Assembly (NCBI RefSeq): GCF_006874625.1
Contig: NZ_CP030034.1
Coordinates: forward strand, 1,426,001-1,490,000
Reading direction: 5' to 3'
Source of the DNA: Bdellovibrio sp. NC01
GTDB taxonomy: Bacteria > Bdellovibrionota > Bdellovibrionia > Bdellovibrionales > Bdellovibrionaceae
DNA: 64,000 nt
Position numbers and translations under genes: made by a program. A model generated the notes under the pieces. It saw only the letters and a list, made by a program, of their open reading frames with translations, did no database searches and was not told the origin of the DNA. How positions within the stretch are numbered: the first letter of the stretch is position 1; the number at the start of each line of letters is the position of its first letter. This document shows, one piece after another, positions 8,658 to 16,303 of the stretch.

Positions 8658-8710
8658 ACTCATGCCCTCCTGAGCAACCCCACCACGTTTGTGTTTCGTG
8701 ATGAAGTTAG

Positions 8711-8730
8711 TTTCGTTGCAATCAACGAAA
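8711..8730. promoter_or_regulatory. inverted repeat upstream of locus A (candidate operator or leader hairpin)
   Basis: TTTCGTTG, four bases CAAT, then CAACGAAA: perfect 8-bp arms about 55 bases before the VWA gene start. It could be a dimeric-regulator site or a hairpin in the 5' leader. There is no direct evidence for either. Confidence 0.45.
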
Positions 8731-8835
8731 ATAGAAAATCACCCCTAAGTGTTCGAAATCGTTTTTTATTCTGTGAAGAGTCTCTTTTTGACACGCACTA
8801 AGTGTGCGGAAACACAGTGAATTGGTAGAAAGACC

Positions 8836-8875
8836 AGTGCGCAAATAATTTTCTGCTGTTAAACCTTTGCGCACT
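8836..8875. repeat. 10-bp perfect inverted repeat
   Basis: AGTGCGCAAA and TTTGCGCACT are exact reverse complements separated by 20 bases. No T-run follows on either strand, so an operator or RNA structure is more likely than a terminator. Confidence 0.5.
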
Positions 8876-9080
8876 TTCAACAGAAATACTGTCTGAAACT
8901 TTGTCTAAGTAGTTGGAATTTTAGTAAGTTTAAAAAGATTGACGAACTTTTTTGCGTCTCAAGGTCCCTGCGTTTCAGCACAAGACTGGCAGAACGCCGC
9001 GGGAAAATCTTGTCCAAGGTAGAGTGAAAATCACGACGTTTCTCGAGGGAAAACGCATTTTCTCTAGAGGAGAGTGAACG

Positions 9081-9127
9081 AAAATTTCTGCCACTTCTAA
9101 AGAACCCTTGAAGAGTGAGTGGCAGAA
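9081..9127 (-). terminator. terminator of mazG
   Basis: Perfect 9-bp arms TTCTGCCAC (9086-9094) and GTGGCAGAA (9119-9127) with a further CTTC/GAAG pairing inside. Read on the minus strand the hairpin is followed by ATTTTC, just after the mazG stop. Confidence 0.6.
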
Positions 9128-9139
9128 CCGCTGTGACGA

Positions 9140-9964
9140 CTAAATTTTGACGGTCTTCAATGCTTGCTTGGCTTTCAACCAATAGCTTTCTTTTTCATCA
9201 AGAGTCAATTTGCCCCAATCTTTTCCGTCTTGGGTAGCGAACTCGATCATTTTATTAAAGCGTTCTTCAAAACGATTGTTGGCTTTACGTAAAACCTGTT
9301 CTGGGTCCATGTCGAGATGACGGCCTAATTGCGCCAGCGAGAAAAACACATCACCCAATTCATGTTCGATCTCTTCTTTAGAAGTCAGATCTAGTGCTTC
9401 ACGCAATTCATCGATCTCTTCATCGACTTTGCCTAAAACGCCTTCTACGTTTTCCCAATCGAACTGTAATTTTTCGGTACGTTTGCCTATCTTGAAAGCC
9501 TTTTGCAGAGCGGGAAGTGGCGGCACGTTCAACGCGTAAGGAGATTTCTGTAATTCTCCTTTAAGCGCTTTTTCAGCTTTTTTAATTTCTTCCCAATTGC
9601 GAATAACTTCAGCAGAGTCAGTCACGTTTACTTCGCCAAACACGTGAGGGTGGCGACGTACTAATTTTTCGCTGATGCCGTGAATAACGTCATCAAGGGT
9701 GAAGGCACCACGTTCCGAAGCCATTGCCGAGTGCAGAATAACTTGGAATAGCACGTCACCAAGTTCTTCTTTCATTTTCATATCGCGTGATGCATCCTTC
9801 GTTTCGATGGCTTCAACCAGCTCGGCTGTTTCTTCAATCGCGTACTGTGTTAAAGACTCGTGTGTTTGCTCTTTATCCCAAGGACAACCATCTGGGCCGC
9901 GCAGCGACTTGACGATCTCGACTAAGGACTCAAATTGACGTAAGTTAGAAGGAGCTTTTGGCAT
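9140..9964 (-). CDS. mazG: nucleoside triphosphate pyrophosphohydrolase MazG
   Basis: 274 residues from ATG 9964 (GAGG six bases upstream; a GTG one codon earlier is less likely). Two MazG domains in tandem: the first has the family opening LRGPDGCPWDKEQTHESL followed by the metal-binding EETAELVEAI and LGDVLFQVILHS; the second repeats this as EEIDELREAL and LGDVFFSLAQL. The enzyme hydrolyses (d)NTPs to (d)NMP and pyrophosphate, cleaning the nucleotide pool of noncanonical NTPs. Length agrees with the E. coli protein (263). It stands alone on the minus strand, divergent from the pgpH gene. Confidence 0.95.
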   Translation of the reverse strand: MPKAPSNLRQFESLVEIVKSLRGPDGCPWDKEQTHESLTQYAIEETAELVEAIETKDASRDMKMKEELGDVLFQVILHSAMASERGAFTLDDVIHGISEKLVRRHPHVFGEVNVTDSAEVIRNWEEIKKAEKALKGELQKSPYALNVPPLPALQKAFKIGKRTEKLQFDWENVEGVLGKVDEEIDELREALDLTSKEEIEHELGDVFFSLAQLGRHLDMDPEQVLRKANNRFEERFNKMIEFATQDGKDWGKLTLDEKESYWLKAKQALKTVKI

Positions 9965-10075
9965 CACAAGCCTCGACTTTCTGATTGGAAACTGGCTTCT
10001 ATGCTAGCCTAAAACGAAAGCCTAAAGGAAGATAAAAAGATAGGTCCAAAACAACAGGAATGACTTACTAAGGGC

Positions 10076-12490
10076 ATGCAACGAAACAAGAATTTTAAAA
10101 AGGGCGAGAGTCCTACCACACGCGTTAACTATGAAGATCACAGTCTTAAGTTTTTGGACTGGGTAGATTCTATTGGTCTGGAGAAAACTTTCTTCGGTCG
10201 CGTTGTGCAGTTGATGGAAGAAAAATTCTTTATTCGTCGTGCGGCGTTGATCTTCCTGTATTGCGTTCTTCTTTCTTACACAATTTTCTATCAATTCGAT
10301 GTGCCATATAATTTCGCGGTCGGCGACGTTGCCAAATACGATGTGGCGTCACCAATTGGTTTTGAAATGACGGATGAGGTCACAACGGAAGAGAAACGCT
10401 TTAAAGCGGAATACTCGGTACCGGTTGTTTATGACTTCGATACGAACGTGTTCGAACGCGTCTCTCAAGGTTTGATTCATTCCTTCAGAACGATGCGCAC
10501 ATATTACCGTGAAACATCGTGGGCAAAGTCTTCCGTTGCAAACCGCGCACAAGTTAAAGAGTTCTTCCAATATAAAAAAGAATTCGAAAAAGAGTTGGGC
10601 GTTCAAGTTTCCGACTTTATGTACGAGTGGCTCATAGACAATAAATTTAGTCCTCGTATCGAAGCGGTTTTGATTCGTAATCTTGAAAACTGGTATGAAA
10701 GAAAAATCGCGGAAGCTCCGGATCGTGTTGTGCCTGCCAGCCAAACTTCAGTGGTTGCGCGCGTTGTGCACAAAAACAATCTGGGCCGCGAGTTTTCAAT
10801 CAATCGCAATGACGTGATCGATCTGCAAGATCCTGAAAATTTCAATCTTGACGATAAAAAAGATCTGGATCGTTTTACGGAAAGTGACCGTGCGAATATT
10901 TTGTATTTCGGTCGTTCATTGTTAATCCCGAATTTGACGTTGAATAAGCAGGAAACGGCAACTCGTCGTCAGTCGGCACGTGATGCGGTTATTCCAGTTA
11001 CGATTACGATCAAAAAGAATCAAACGATCATCACGCAAGGTTCTGTGATTCAGCCATTCCAAATGGCGGTGATTAAACAGATCGAAAATATCAGAGCGGA
11101 TAAACGCAAAGACATCACATCGCTTTCAATGGCTTTGATGCTGTCAGTTGCGATCATGGTGTTCTTCTCGTACTTGAAACGTTTCACATTAAACCGTGTG
11201 CGTGTGGCCTTTAAAGACCTTGTGGTCATGATGTTAATCGCCTTTGGGGTGATTTTATTCACGAAGATTTACTTGTTCATCGTGGATGCGGCTTTTGTTT
11301 CCAAACTAGGTCACTTACTGCCGGCAAGTTTCTGGTTGTATGCGGCACCCGTGGCGGCAGGACCGATGCTTGTTGGTTTGCTAGTAACATCAGGCGAAGT
11401 GGTGTGGTTGTTCACAGCCTTCATTTCCGTATGTCTGGGCGTGATGGTTGATTACAACTATTCGTTCATGATCGTAAGTCTGGTCGGCGGTATCGCGGCG
11501 GCTCGTGGTGTGTTCAACTGTAAAACAAGAAACGATATCTACTTTGCTGGTGTCAGAACAGGTGCGGTTAACGCCTTGATGATCGCATTCATTTTAACGA
11601 TGACCAAATTCGATCAAGAGGGTGGAGCGAAAGATATCTTGTTTGCGATTCCGGGTGGTTTTGTTGGCGGGATCTTCAGTGCTTTGTTTGCGATGATGTT
11701 CATTCCGCTTTTGGAATCGATCTTCAATTATACAACCGACGTTAAACTTCTAGAACTTTCAAATTTGAATCATCCGCTTTTAAAAGAAATGATCGTGAAA
11801 GCACCGGGCACATACCATCACTCGATGATGGTGGGTTCGATGGTGGAAGCGGCAGCAGAAGAAATCGGTGCGAATCCACTGCTTGGTAAAGTCATGTGCT
11901 ATTACCATGACATCGGTAAAATGGAGCACGCGAATTACTTCATCGAAAATCAAAAGCCGGGACACAATCCACACGATCATATCTCGCCGTTCATGAGTAA
12001 GACTTTGTTGATCGCGCACGTTAAAGACGGTGTGGAAATGGGGATTTCCTATAAACTGGGAACACCAATCATCGACGGGATCATTCAGCATCACGGGACG
12101 ACATTGATTTCTTACTTCTTTAATAAAGCTCTGGATTTGAAAAAGCCGGAAGATCCTGAAATCAGCGATCAAGATTTCCGTTACCCAGGTCCAAAACCGC
12201 AATTCCGTGAAGCGGCGTTGTGTATGTTAGCAGACAGTATCGAAGCGGCGGCTCGTTCATTGGATGAACCGACTCCTGCGCGTTTGCAGAACATCGTTCG
12301 TAATATTATCCAAAGAAAGTTCTCTGACGGGCAGTTAGATGAATGTAATCTGACGTTGAAAGACATTTCAAAAGTTGAAGCGGCATTCATCCGCATTCTT
12401 TTGGGCATCTACCATCAACGTATCGACTATCCACGCAGTGCTGGCGGCGGTTTAGGCGAAGTTGCAGGAAGCAGCAGCACACAAGGTTGA
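10076..12490 (+). CDS. pgpH: 7TM-HD (PgpH-type) cyclic-di-AMP phosphodiesterase
   Basis: 804 residues. One membrane segment near residues 55-72, then a large extracytoplasmic domain (7TMR-HDED, about 75-340), a block of about six membrane helices (about 345-545) and a cytoplasmic HD domain. Catalytic motifs are clear: TYHHS near 580, YHDIGK near 613 and IQHHGT near 671. This is the PgpH/YqfF architecture, which hydrolyses c-di-AMP. ATG 10076 is preceded by AAGGG. The ybeY start overlaps its stop region, and a pgpH-ybeY pairing is common in bacteria. No diadenylate cyclase lies in the window, so the substrate is assigned by family. Confidence 0.9.
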   Translation: MQRNKNFKKGESPTTRVNYEDHSLKFLDWVDSIGLEKTFFGRVVQLMEEKFFIRRAALIFLYCVLLSYTIFYQFDVPYNFAVGDVAKYDVASPIGFEMTDEVTTEEKRFKAEYSVPVVYDFDTNVFERVSQGLIHSFRTMRTYYRETSWAKSSVANRAQVKEFFQYKKEFEKELGVQVSDFMYEWLIDNKFSPRIEAVLIRNLENWYERKIAEAPDRVVPASQTSVVARVVHKNNLGREFSINRNDVIDLQDPENFNLDDKKDLDRFTESDRANILYFGRSLLIPNLTLNKQETATRRQSARDAVIPVTITIKKNQTIITQGSVIQPFQMAVIKQIENIRADKRKDITSLSMALMLSVAIMVFFSYLKRFTLNRVRVAFKDLVVMMLIAFGVILFTKIYLFIVDAAFVSKLGHLLPASFWLYAAPVAAGPMLVGLLVTSGEVVWLFTAFISVCLGVMVDYNYSFMIVSLVGGIAAARGVFNCKTRNDIYFAGVRTGAVNALMIAFILTMTKFDQEGGAKDILFAIPGGFVGGIFSALFAMMFIPLLESIFNYTTDVKLLELSNLNHPLLKEMIVKAPGTYHHSMMVGSMVEAAAEEIGANPLLGKVMCYYHDIGKMEHANYFIENQKPGHNPHDHISPFMSKTLLIAHVKDGVEMGISYKLGTPIIDGIIQHHGTTLISYFFNKALDLKKPEDPEISDQDFRYPGPKPQFREAALCMLADSIEAAARSLDEPTPARLQNIVRNIIQRKFSDGQLDECNLTLKDISKVEAAFIRILLGIYHQRIDYPRSAGGGLGEVAGSSSTQG

Positions 12491-12492
12491 TC

Positions 12493-12930
12493 ATGAAAGT
12501 TGTCGTTGTAAACGAATCCAAACACGCTATTCCCAAAAAATTTATTGAGCAGTGGACCGAGTCTGTCACTGCAGAGCTTCGCAAACGCAAAGTGATCAAC
12601 GCCGAAAAAGCGAAACGCGAATTAACGCTGGTCTTTTTAGATAAAAAGCCAGCGCAAAAGATCAATAAAGAATTCCGTGGTAAAGACTACGCCACTGATG
12701 TTTTGAGCTTTGATTCCATGGACCCATCGTCCTTGGGTGAACTGGTAATGTGCCCAGAAGTTCTAAAAAAACAAGCAAAGGAGCACAGCCTGACATTCCA
12801 AAAAGAATTAGGCTATATGCTCCTTCACGGGATTTTACATTTGCTAGGCTACGATCACGAAACCAGCGAAGCCGACGCCAAAGAAATGTTCAAAATCCAA
12901 GACACGATCTTCGAAAAGCTAACCAAATAA
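12493..12930 (+). CDS. ybeY: endoribonuclease YbeY (rRNA maturation)
   Basis: 145 residues from ATG 12493; the TTG at 12487 is in frame but overlaps the pgpH stop. The zinc-binding signature HGILHLLGYDHE (H-x3-H-x5-H) is present near the C-terminus, preceded by the family's INKEFRGKDYATDVLSF. YbeY matures the 3' end of 16S rRNA and takes part in ribosome quality control. AAGG upstream serves as ribosome-binding site within the end of pgpH, so translation is probably coupled. Confidence 0.95.
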   Translation: MKVVVVNESKHAIPKKFIEQWTESVTAELRKRKVINAEKAKRELTLVFLDKKPAQKINKEFRGKDYATDVLSFDSMDPSSLGELVMCPEVLKKQAKEHSLTFQKELGYMLLHGILHLLGYDHETSEADAKEMFKIQDTIFEKLTK

Positions 12931-13080
12931 AAAAACTCACTCAGTGAGTGACCAACAACACCACTCTCTATGTCACTCAATCCGCCCGAGAAACTCGAGC
13001 TAGAAGTTTCTTTATTTCGAGATTCAAAAACGAGAGAATCGAACTGATTCTCTCGTAAGCAAGAGTGTTGAGTGTTTGCG
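12931..13080. ncRNA. structured intergenic stretch; candidate RNA element or terminator array
   Basis: Several inverted repeats are packed between ybeY and prfB. ACTCACT (12935-12941) and AGTGAGT (12943-12949) form a compact palindrome. TGAGTGAC (12945-12952) can instead pair with GTCACTCA (12972-12979), so two helices exclude each other. GAAACT/AGTTTC (12990-13010) is followed by TTTATTT. ACGAGAGAATC (13030-13040) and GATTCTCTCGT (13046-13056) form an 11-bp hairpin that is followed by a T-run on the minus strand. Some of this must terminate ybeY transcription; whether a separate RNA exists is not known. Confidence 0.4.
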
Positions 13081-13200
13081 TAAACAATTGGCAATATTTA
13101 TTGAACCCCGCATGCCGATAAACGAACTTGATCACCATTGTTTAAGCAAAGACGCAGAGCATTCATTGACTTAACTACCGAGAAAAATAACAGTATCCGC

Positions 13201-14332
13201 ATGTCTATCGTTACCGAAGCATCTGAAGTAAAAAGCAAAATTTCTTCTCTCGAGAGTTTCTCACAGGAGCTCCGGGGGTATCTTTGACCTCGACAAAAAG
13301 AAAAAGCGTCTAGACGAGATCGCAATCCAAGCGGAAAACCCGGCCCTTTGGGAAAAACCTGCAGAAATGCAGAAACTCAACAAAGAAAAAAGTCTGTTAG
13401 AAAAAGCTGTCGGTGAATTCGACGGTTTTACGGGCCGTTTGGAAGACGCCAAAGTTTTGCTTGAGATGGCCGAAGAAGCCCACGATGAAGGCAGCTTTGC
13501 TGAAGTGAAAGCAGAAGTCGCGGCCTTGGAAAAATACGGTCGCGAATTAGAATTAAAACGAGTTTTGAACGGTGAGCTTGATGCGAATAGCACGTACCTT
13601 TCAATCAACTCGGGCGCGGGCGGTACGGAATCGTGCGACTGGGCTGAAATGCTTCTGCGTATGTACATGCGCTACGCTGACAAACACGGCTACAAGTATC
13701 AAATCGTTGAGATCACAGAGGGCGAAGGTGCCGGAATTAAATCGTGCACGCTGCTGATCGAAGGCCCTTATGCTTACGGTTATTTGAAAGCGGAATCAGG
13801 CGTTCATCGTCTGGTGCGTATTTCACCGTTTGATTCAAATGCTCGTCGTCACACATCGTTCTCGTCCGTGTTTGCATGGGCGGAAGTCGATGACGATATT
13901 AATATTGAAGTAAAACCTGACGAAATCCGCGTTGAAACGTTCCGTTCCAGCGGTGCCGGTGGTCAGCACGTCAATAAAACCGATTCAGCCGTGCGCATGT
14001 ATCACATCCCCACAGGGATTGTGGTGTCATGTCAGATTGAACGTTCACAGATTCAGAACCGTGAAAAGGCGATGAAGATGTTGAAAGCGAAGCTTTACGA
14101 AAAAGAGCTTGAAAAACGTAACGCTGAAAAAGACGCGATGAATTCTGTGAAAAAAGCCAACGAGTGGGGCTCGCAAATTCGTTCGTACGTGATGCATCCT
14201 TATCAAATGGTGAAAGACCACCGTACTGATTTTGAAACCAATCAAGTGAATGACGTAATGGACGGCGATATTGATGATTTCATCATGGCCTACCTTAAAT
14301 CTGAAATCACTGCAGGAACGCCAGCACAGTGA
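13201..14332 (+). CDS. prfB: peptide chain release factor 2, with programmed +1 frameshift
   Basis: The gene is split into two frames. ATG 13201 opens 28 codons ending CTT and an in-frame TGA at 13285; shifting +1 at CTT-TGA-C reads GAC at 13286 and continues to 14332, giving about 376 residues. The site GGGGGTATCTTTGAC matches the conserved prfB frameshift signal, with a G-rich Shine-Dalgarno-like stretch before it. Low RF2 lets the ribosome shift, so RF2 controls its own synthesis. The body carries the stop-codon-reading SPF tripeptide (RISPFDSNARRHTSF) and the GGQ loop (SSGAGGQHVNKT). No strong ribosome-binding site precedes ATG 13201, but the 28-codon leader agrees with the usual length (25 in E. 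coli). Confidence 0.94.
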
Positions 14333-15558
14333 AATCAACCTTAGCCTGGATCTCTTGGAGACTTTTACTTTCGCGTAAAACTTTGTTCGGTGGAACAGCT
14401 CCATTGGCATTGTTGGGACTCATTCTTGGAGTCGCAGCCCTTGTCGTTTCCATGGCAGTGATGAGCGGATTTGAATCGACATTGCAACAAGCAATGACCG
14501 ATGTTTCAGGTCATGTGCAAGTGGTGAAGCGTTCGCGTTTCCCTGATGACTGGAAAGATCTTGAAGCGCGCATTAAAAAAGCCGAGCCCACATTGGTGGG
14601 GGCGACGCGTTTTGTTTTTATTGAAGGCATCATGGCTCACAATGGTCAAATTTCTGGCGTCTTGCTAGAAGGTGTCGATACAGAACGTGTGACTTCAGTT
14701 TTGAAATTCAAAAGCCGCGTGCAAAGTGGCAGCGAAGATTTATCAGCGCCATCCGACGTTCCCTTGGCTTTGATCGGCTCGGGGCTTGCCAAAAAAATGA
14801 ATTTAAAAGTCGGCGATGTGTTCCGCGTTGTCGTACCAGTCACCGAAACAGTGGATCCCAACAGTCTGCAAAGAAAAGTCGGCCAGTTTAAAGTTCAAGG
14901 GATCTTAGAGCTTGGCAAATACGACTGGAATGAGCGCTTTGTCGTGACCGGTTTAACAGCAGCACAACAAGTGGCCGAAATCGGCGATCGCTACAGTGGT
15001 TTGCTTCTAAGATTTCCAAGTGCGCAGTATGCTCGTCAGGCAGGATTTAATTTAAGTCGTGCTTTGGGAACTCCGTATTGGATTCGTGACTGGCGTGATT
15101 CAAATGAAAATCTTTTTGATGCGGTCAGCGTTGAACGCCCTGCGATTTTCTTTGTCGTTTCAATTATTATTTTCGTTGCGGCCTTTAATATCTCATCCAC
15201 ATTGTTTGTGAATGTGGTGCAAAGATATAAAGACATCGCGATTCTGAAAACTGTCGGCTTCCGTCGTAAAGATATTATTAAAATCTTTACGTTTCAGGGT
15301 TTGTTCATGGGGGCGATCGGTTTGTTCGGCGGTTTTATCGTCGGTTTTATTTTGTGCGCGCTCTTTAATACTTTGCAGGGCAGTTTGGGATTGATCGCAG
15401 GGGCTGTGTACCGTGTTGATGGGATCAGCCTCAGCATTCGTTTCACTGATACGATTGCGATCTGTTTTGCGACGATGTTGATTTGTTTTATTGCTACTTT
15501 GGCTCCGGCTCGCAGAGGCGGTCAGCTCAATCCGATGGAAGGGCTTCGTAATGAATAA
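14329..15558 (+). CDS. lolC: LolC/LolE-family lipoprotein-release permease
   Basis: 409 residues from GTG 14329, overlapping the prfB stop by four bases (GTGA). One membrane helix near residues 22-46, a periplasmic MacB-like core domain and three more helices after about residue 265 give the FtsX/LolCE layout. The N-terminal ALLGLILGVAALVVSMAVMSGFE and the C-terminal FNISSTLFVNVVQRYKDIA are typical of LolC/E. With the LolD ATPase encoded next, it extracts outer-membrane lipoproteins from the inner membrane. Only one permease gene is present, so it may be a LolF-type homodimer doing both LolC and LolE jobs. Confidence 0.9.
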   Translation: MKSTLAWISWRLLLSRKTLFGGTAPLALLGLILGVAALVVSMAVMSGFESTLQQAMTDVSGHVQVVKRSRFPDDWKDLEARIKKAEPTLVGATRFVFIEGIMAHNGQISGVLLEGVDTERVTSVLKFKSRVQSGSEDLSAPSDVPLALIGSGLAKKMNLKVGDVFRVVVPVTETVDPNSLQRKVGQFKVQGILELGKYDWNERFVVTGLTAAQQVAEIGDRYSGLLLRFPSAQYARQAGFNLSRALGTPYWIRDWRDSNENLFDAVSVERPAIFFVVSIIIFVAAFNISSTLFVNVVQRYKDIAILKTVGFRRKDIIKIFTFQGLFMGAIGLFGGFIVGFILCALFNTLQGSLGLIAGAVYRVDGISLSIRFTDTIAICFATMLICFIATLAPARRGGQLNPMEGLRNE

Positions 15559-16234
15559 CGCCAATGTTTTCATGAAGGCGACAAATATCCATAAATCTTA
15601 CTCGCACGCGACGGGCGAATTGGAAGTCCTGCGCGGAGTCAGTTTGGAAATCAAAGAGGGCGAAGCTCTTGCGATTCTGGGTTCATCAGGTGCTGGTAAA
15701 AGTACGTTATTGCAAATCATGGGAACACTGGATCGTCCAACAAGTGGTGAATTGACGTGTGAAGGCCGCGATTTGCTTGCAATGAACGACGATGAAATAT
15801 CGCAATTTAGAAACGCTGAAATGGGTTTCGTCTTCCAGTTCCATCATCTTTTGAGTGAATTTAACGCGGTGGAAAATGTCATGATTCCGTGTCGCGTGGC
15901 AGGTGAGTCGCCAAAACTTGCCCGTGAAAAAGCTCTGCACTTGTTAGAGTTCATGGGCCTTGCCGAGCGTGCTCATCATTTCCCAAATCAGCTATCTGGT
16001 GGCGAGTTGCAGCGTGTCGCTATCGCACGTTCACTGGTTCGTCAGCCGAAGATTTTGTTTGCCGATGAGCCCACAGGAAATTTGGACTCACAGACAAGTG
16101 GCAAAATACAAGAGCTGTTTTTCCGACTGAAAGAGGAAATGAAGTTAGCGTTAGTCATCGTCACTCACGACTTAACATTCGCGACTCGTTTTCCAAAGGT
16201 CTACAGAATGAAAGACGGTAGCTGGTTCTCTTAA
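15551..16234 (+). CDS. lolD: lipoprotein-release ABC ATPase LolD
   Basis: 227 residues from ATG 15551, whose start overlaps the lolC stop. All ABC motifs are visible: Walker A GSSGAGKSTLL, Q-loop VFQFHHLLSEFNA, signature LSGGELQRVAIA, Walker B ILFADEPTGNLD and H-loop IVTHD. The FHHLLSEF stretch after the Q-loop is characteristic of LolD, which binds the LolC/E coupling helix there. It energises release of lipoproteins to LolA. Operon with lolC and probably prfB. Confidence 0.95.
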   Translation: MNNANVFMKATNIHKSYSHATGELEVLRGVSLEIKEGEALAILGSSGAGKSTLLQIMGTLDRPTSGELTCEGRDLLAMNDDEISQFRNAEMGFVFQFHHLLSEFNAVENVMIPCRVAGESPKLAREKALHLLEFMGLAERAHHFPNQLSGGELQRVAIARSLVRQPKILFADEPTGNLDSQTSGKIQELFFRLKEEMKLALVIVTHDLTFATRFPKVYRMKDGSWFS

Positions 16235-16253
16235 GCAGCGCGCCGCTTCCTCT

Positions 16254-16282
16254 TTGACAGGACGTTGGTCTTGGGCTACGAT
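16254..16282 (+). promoter_or_regulatory. sigma70-type promoter of bamA
   Basis: TTGACA at 16254-16259, a 17-base spacer, and TACGAT at 16277-16282, placed 21 bases before the TTG start proposed for bamA. The -35 box is perfect and the -10 box matches four of six. Confidence 0.65.
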
Positions 16283-16303
16283 TCTCCCAATAAATTGTAA
16301 GTA

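Larger units (their letters stand above)
8664..9139. other. 476-base intergenic region between locus A and mazG
   Basis: No convincing gene. It holds a perfect 8-bp inverted repeat at 8711-8730, a 10-bp inverted repeat at 8836-8875, a smaller CGCAC/GTGCG repeat near 8792-8807 and the mazG terminator near 9081-9127. The locus A promoter must lie here, but I find no clear sigma70, sigma54 or sigma28 match on the minus strand. Confidence 0.6.

Noticed and set aside
8682-8698. GTGG...TTGCT near the VWA gene as a sigma54 promoter
   Set aside because: The GG and GC are nine bases apart instead of twelve, and it overlaps the ribosome-binding site.
8877-9182. Minus-strand open frame of about 100 codons before locus A
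   Set aside because: It overlaps the end of mazG and its terminator, has no ribosome-binding site and no recognisable protein features.
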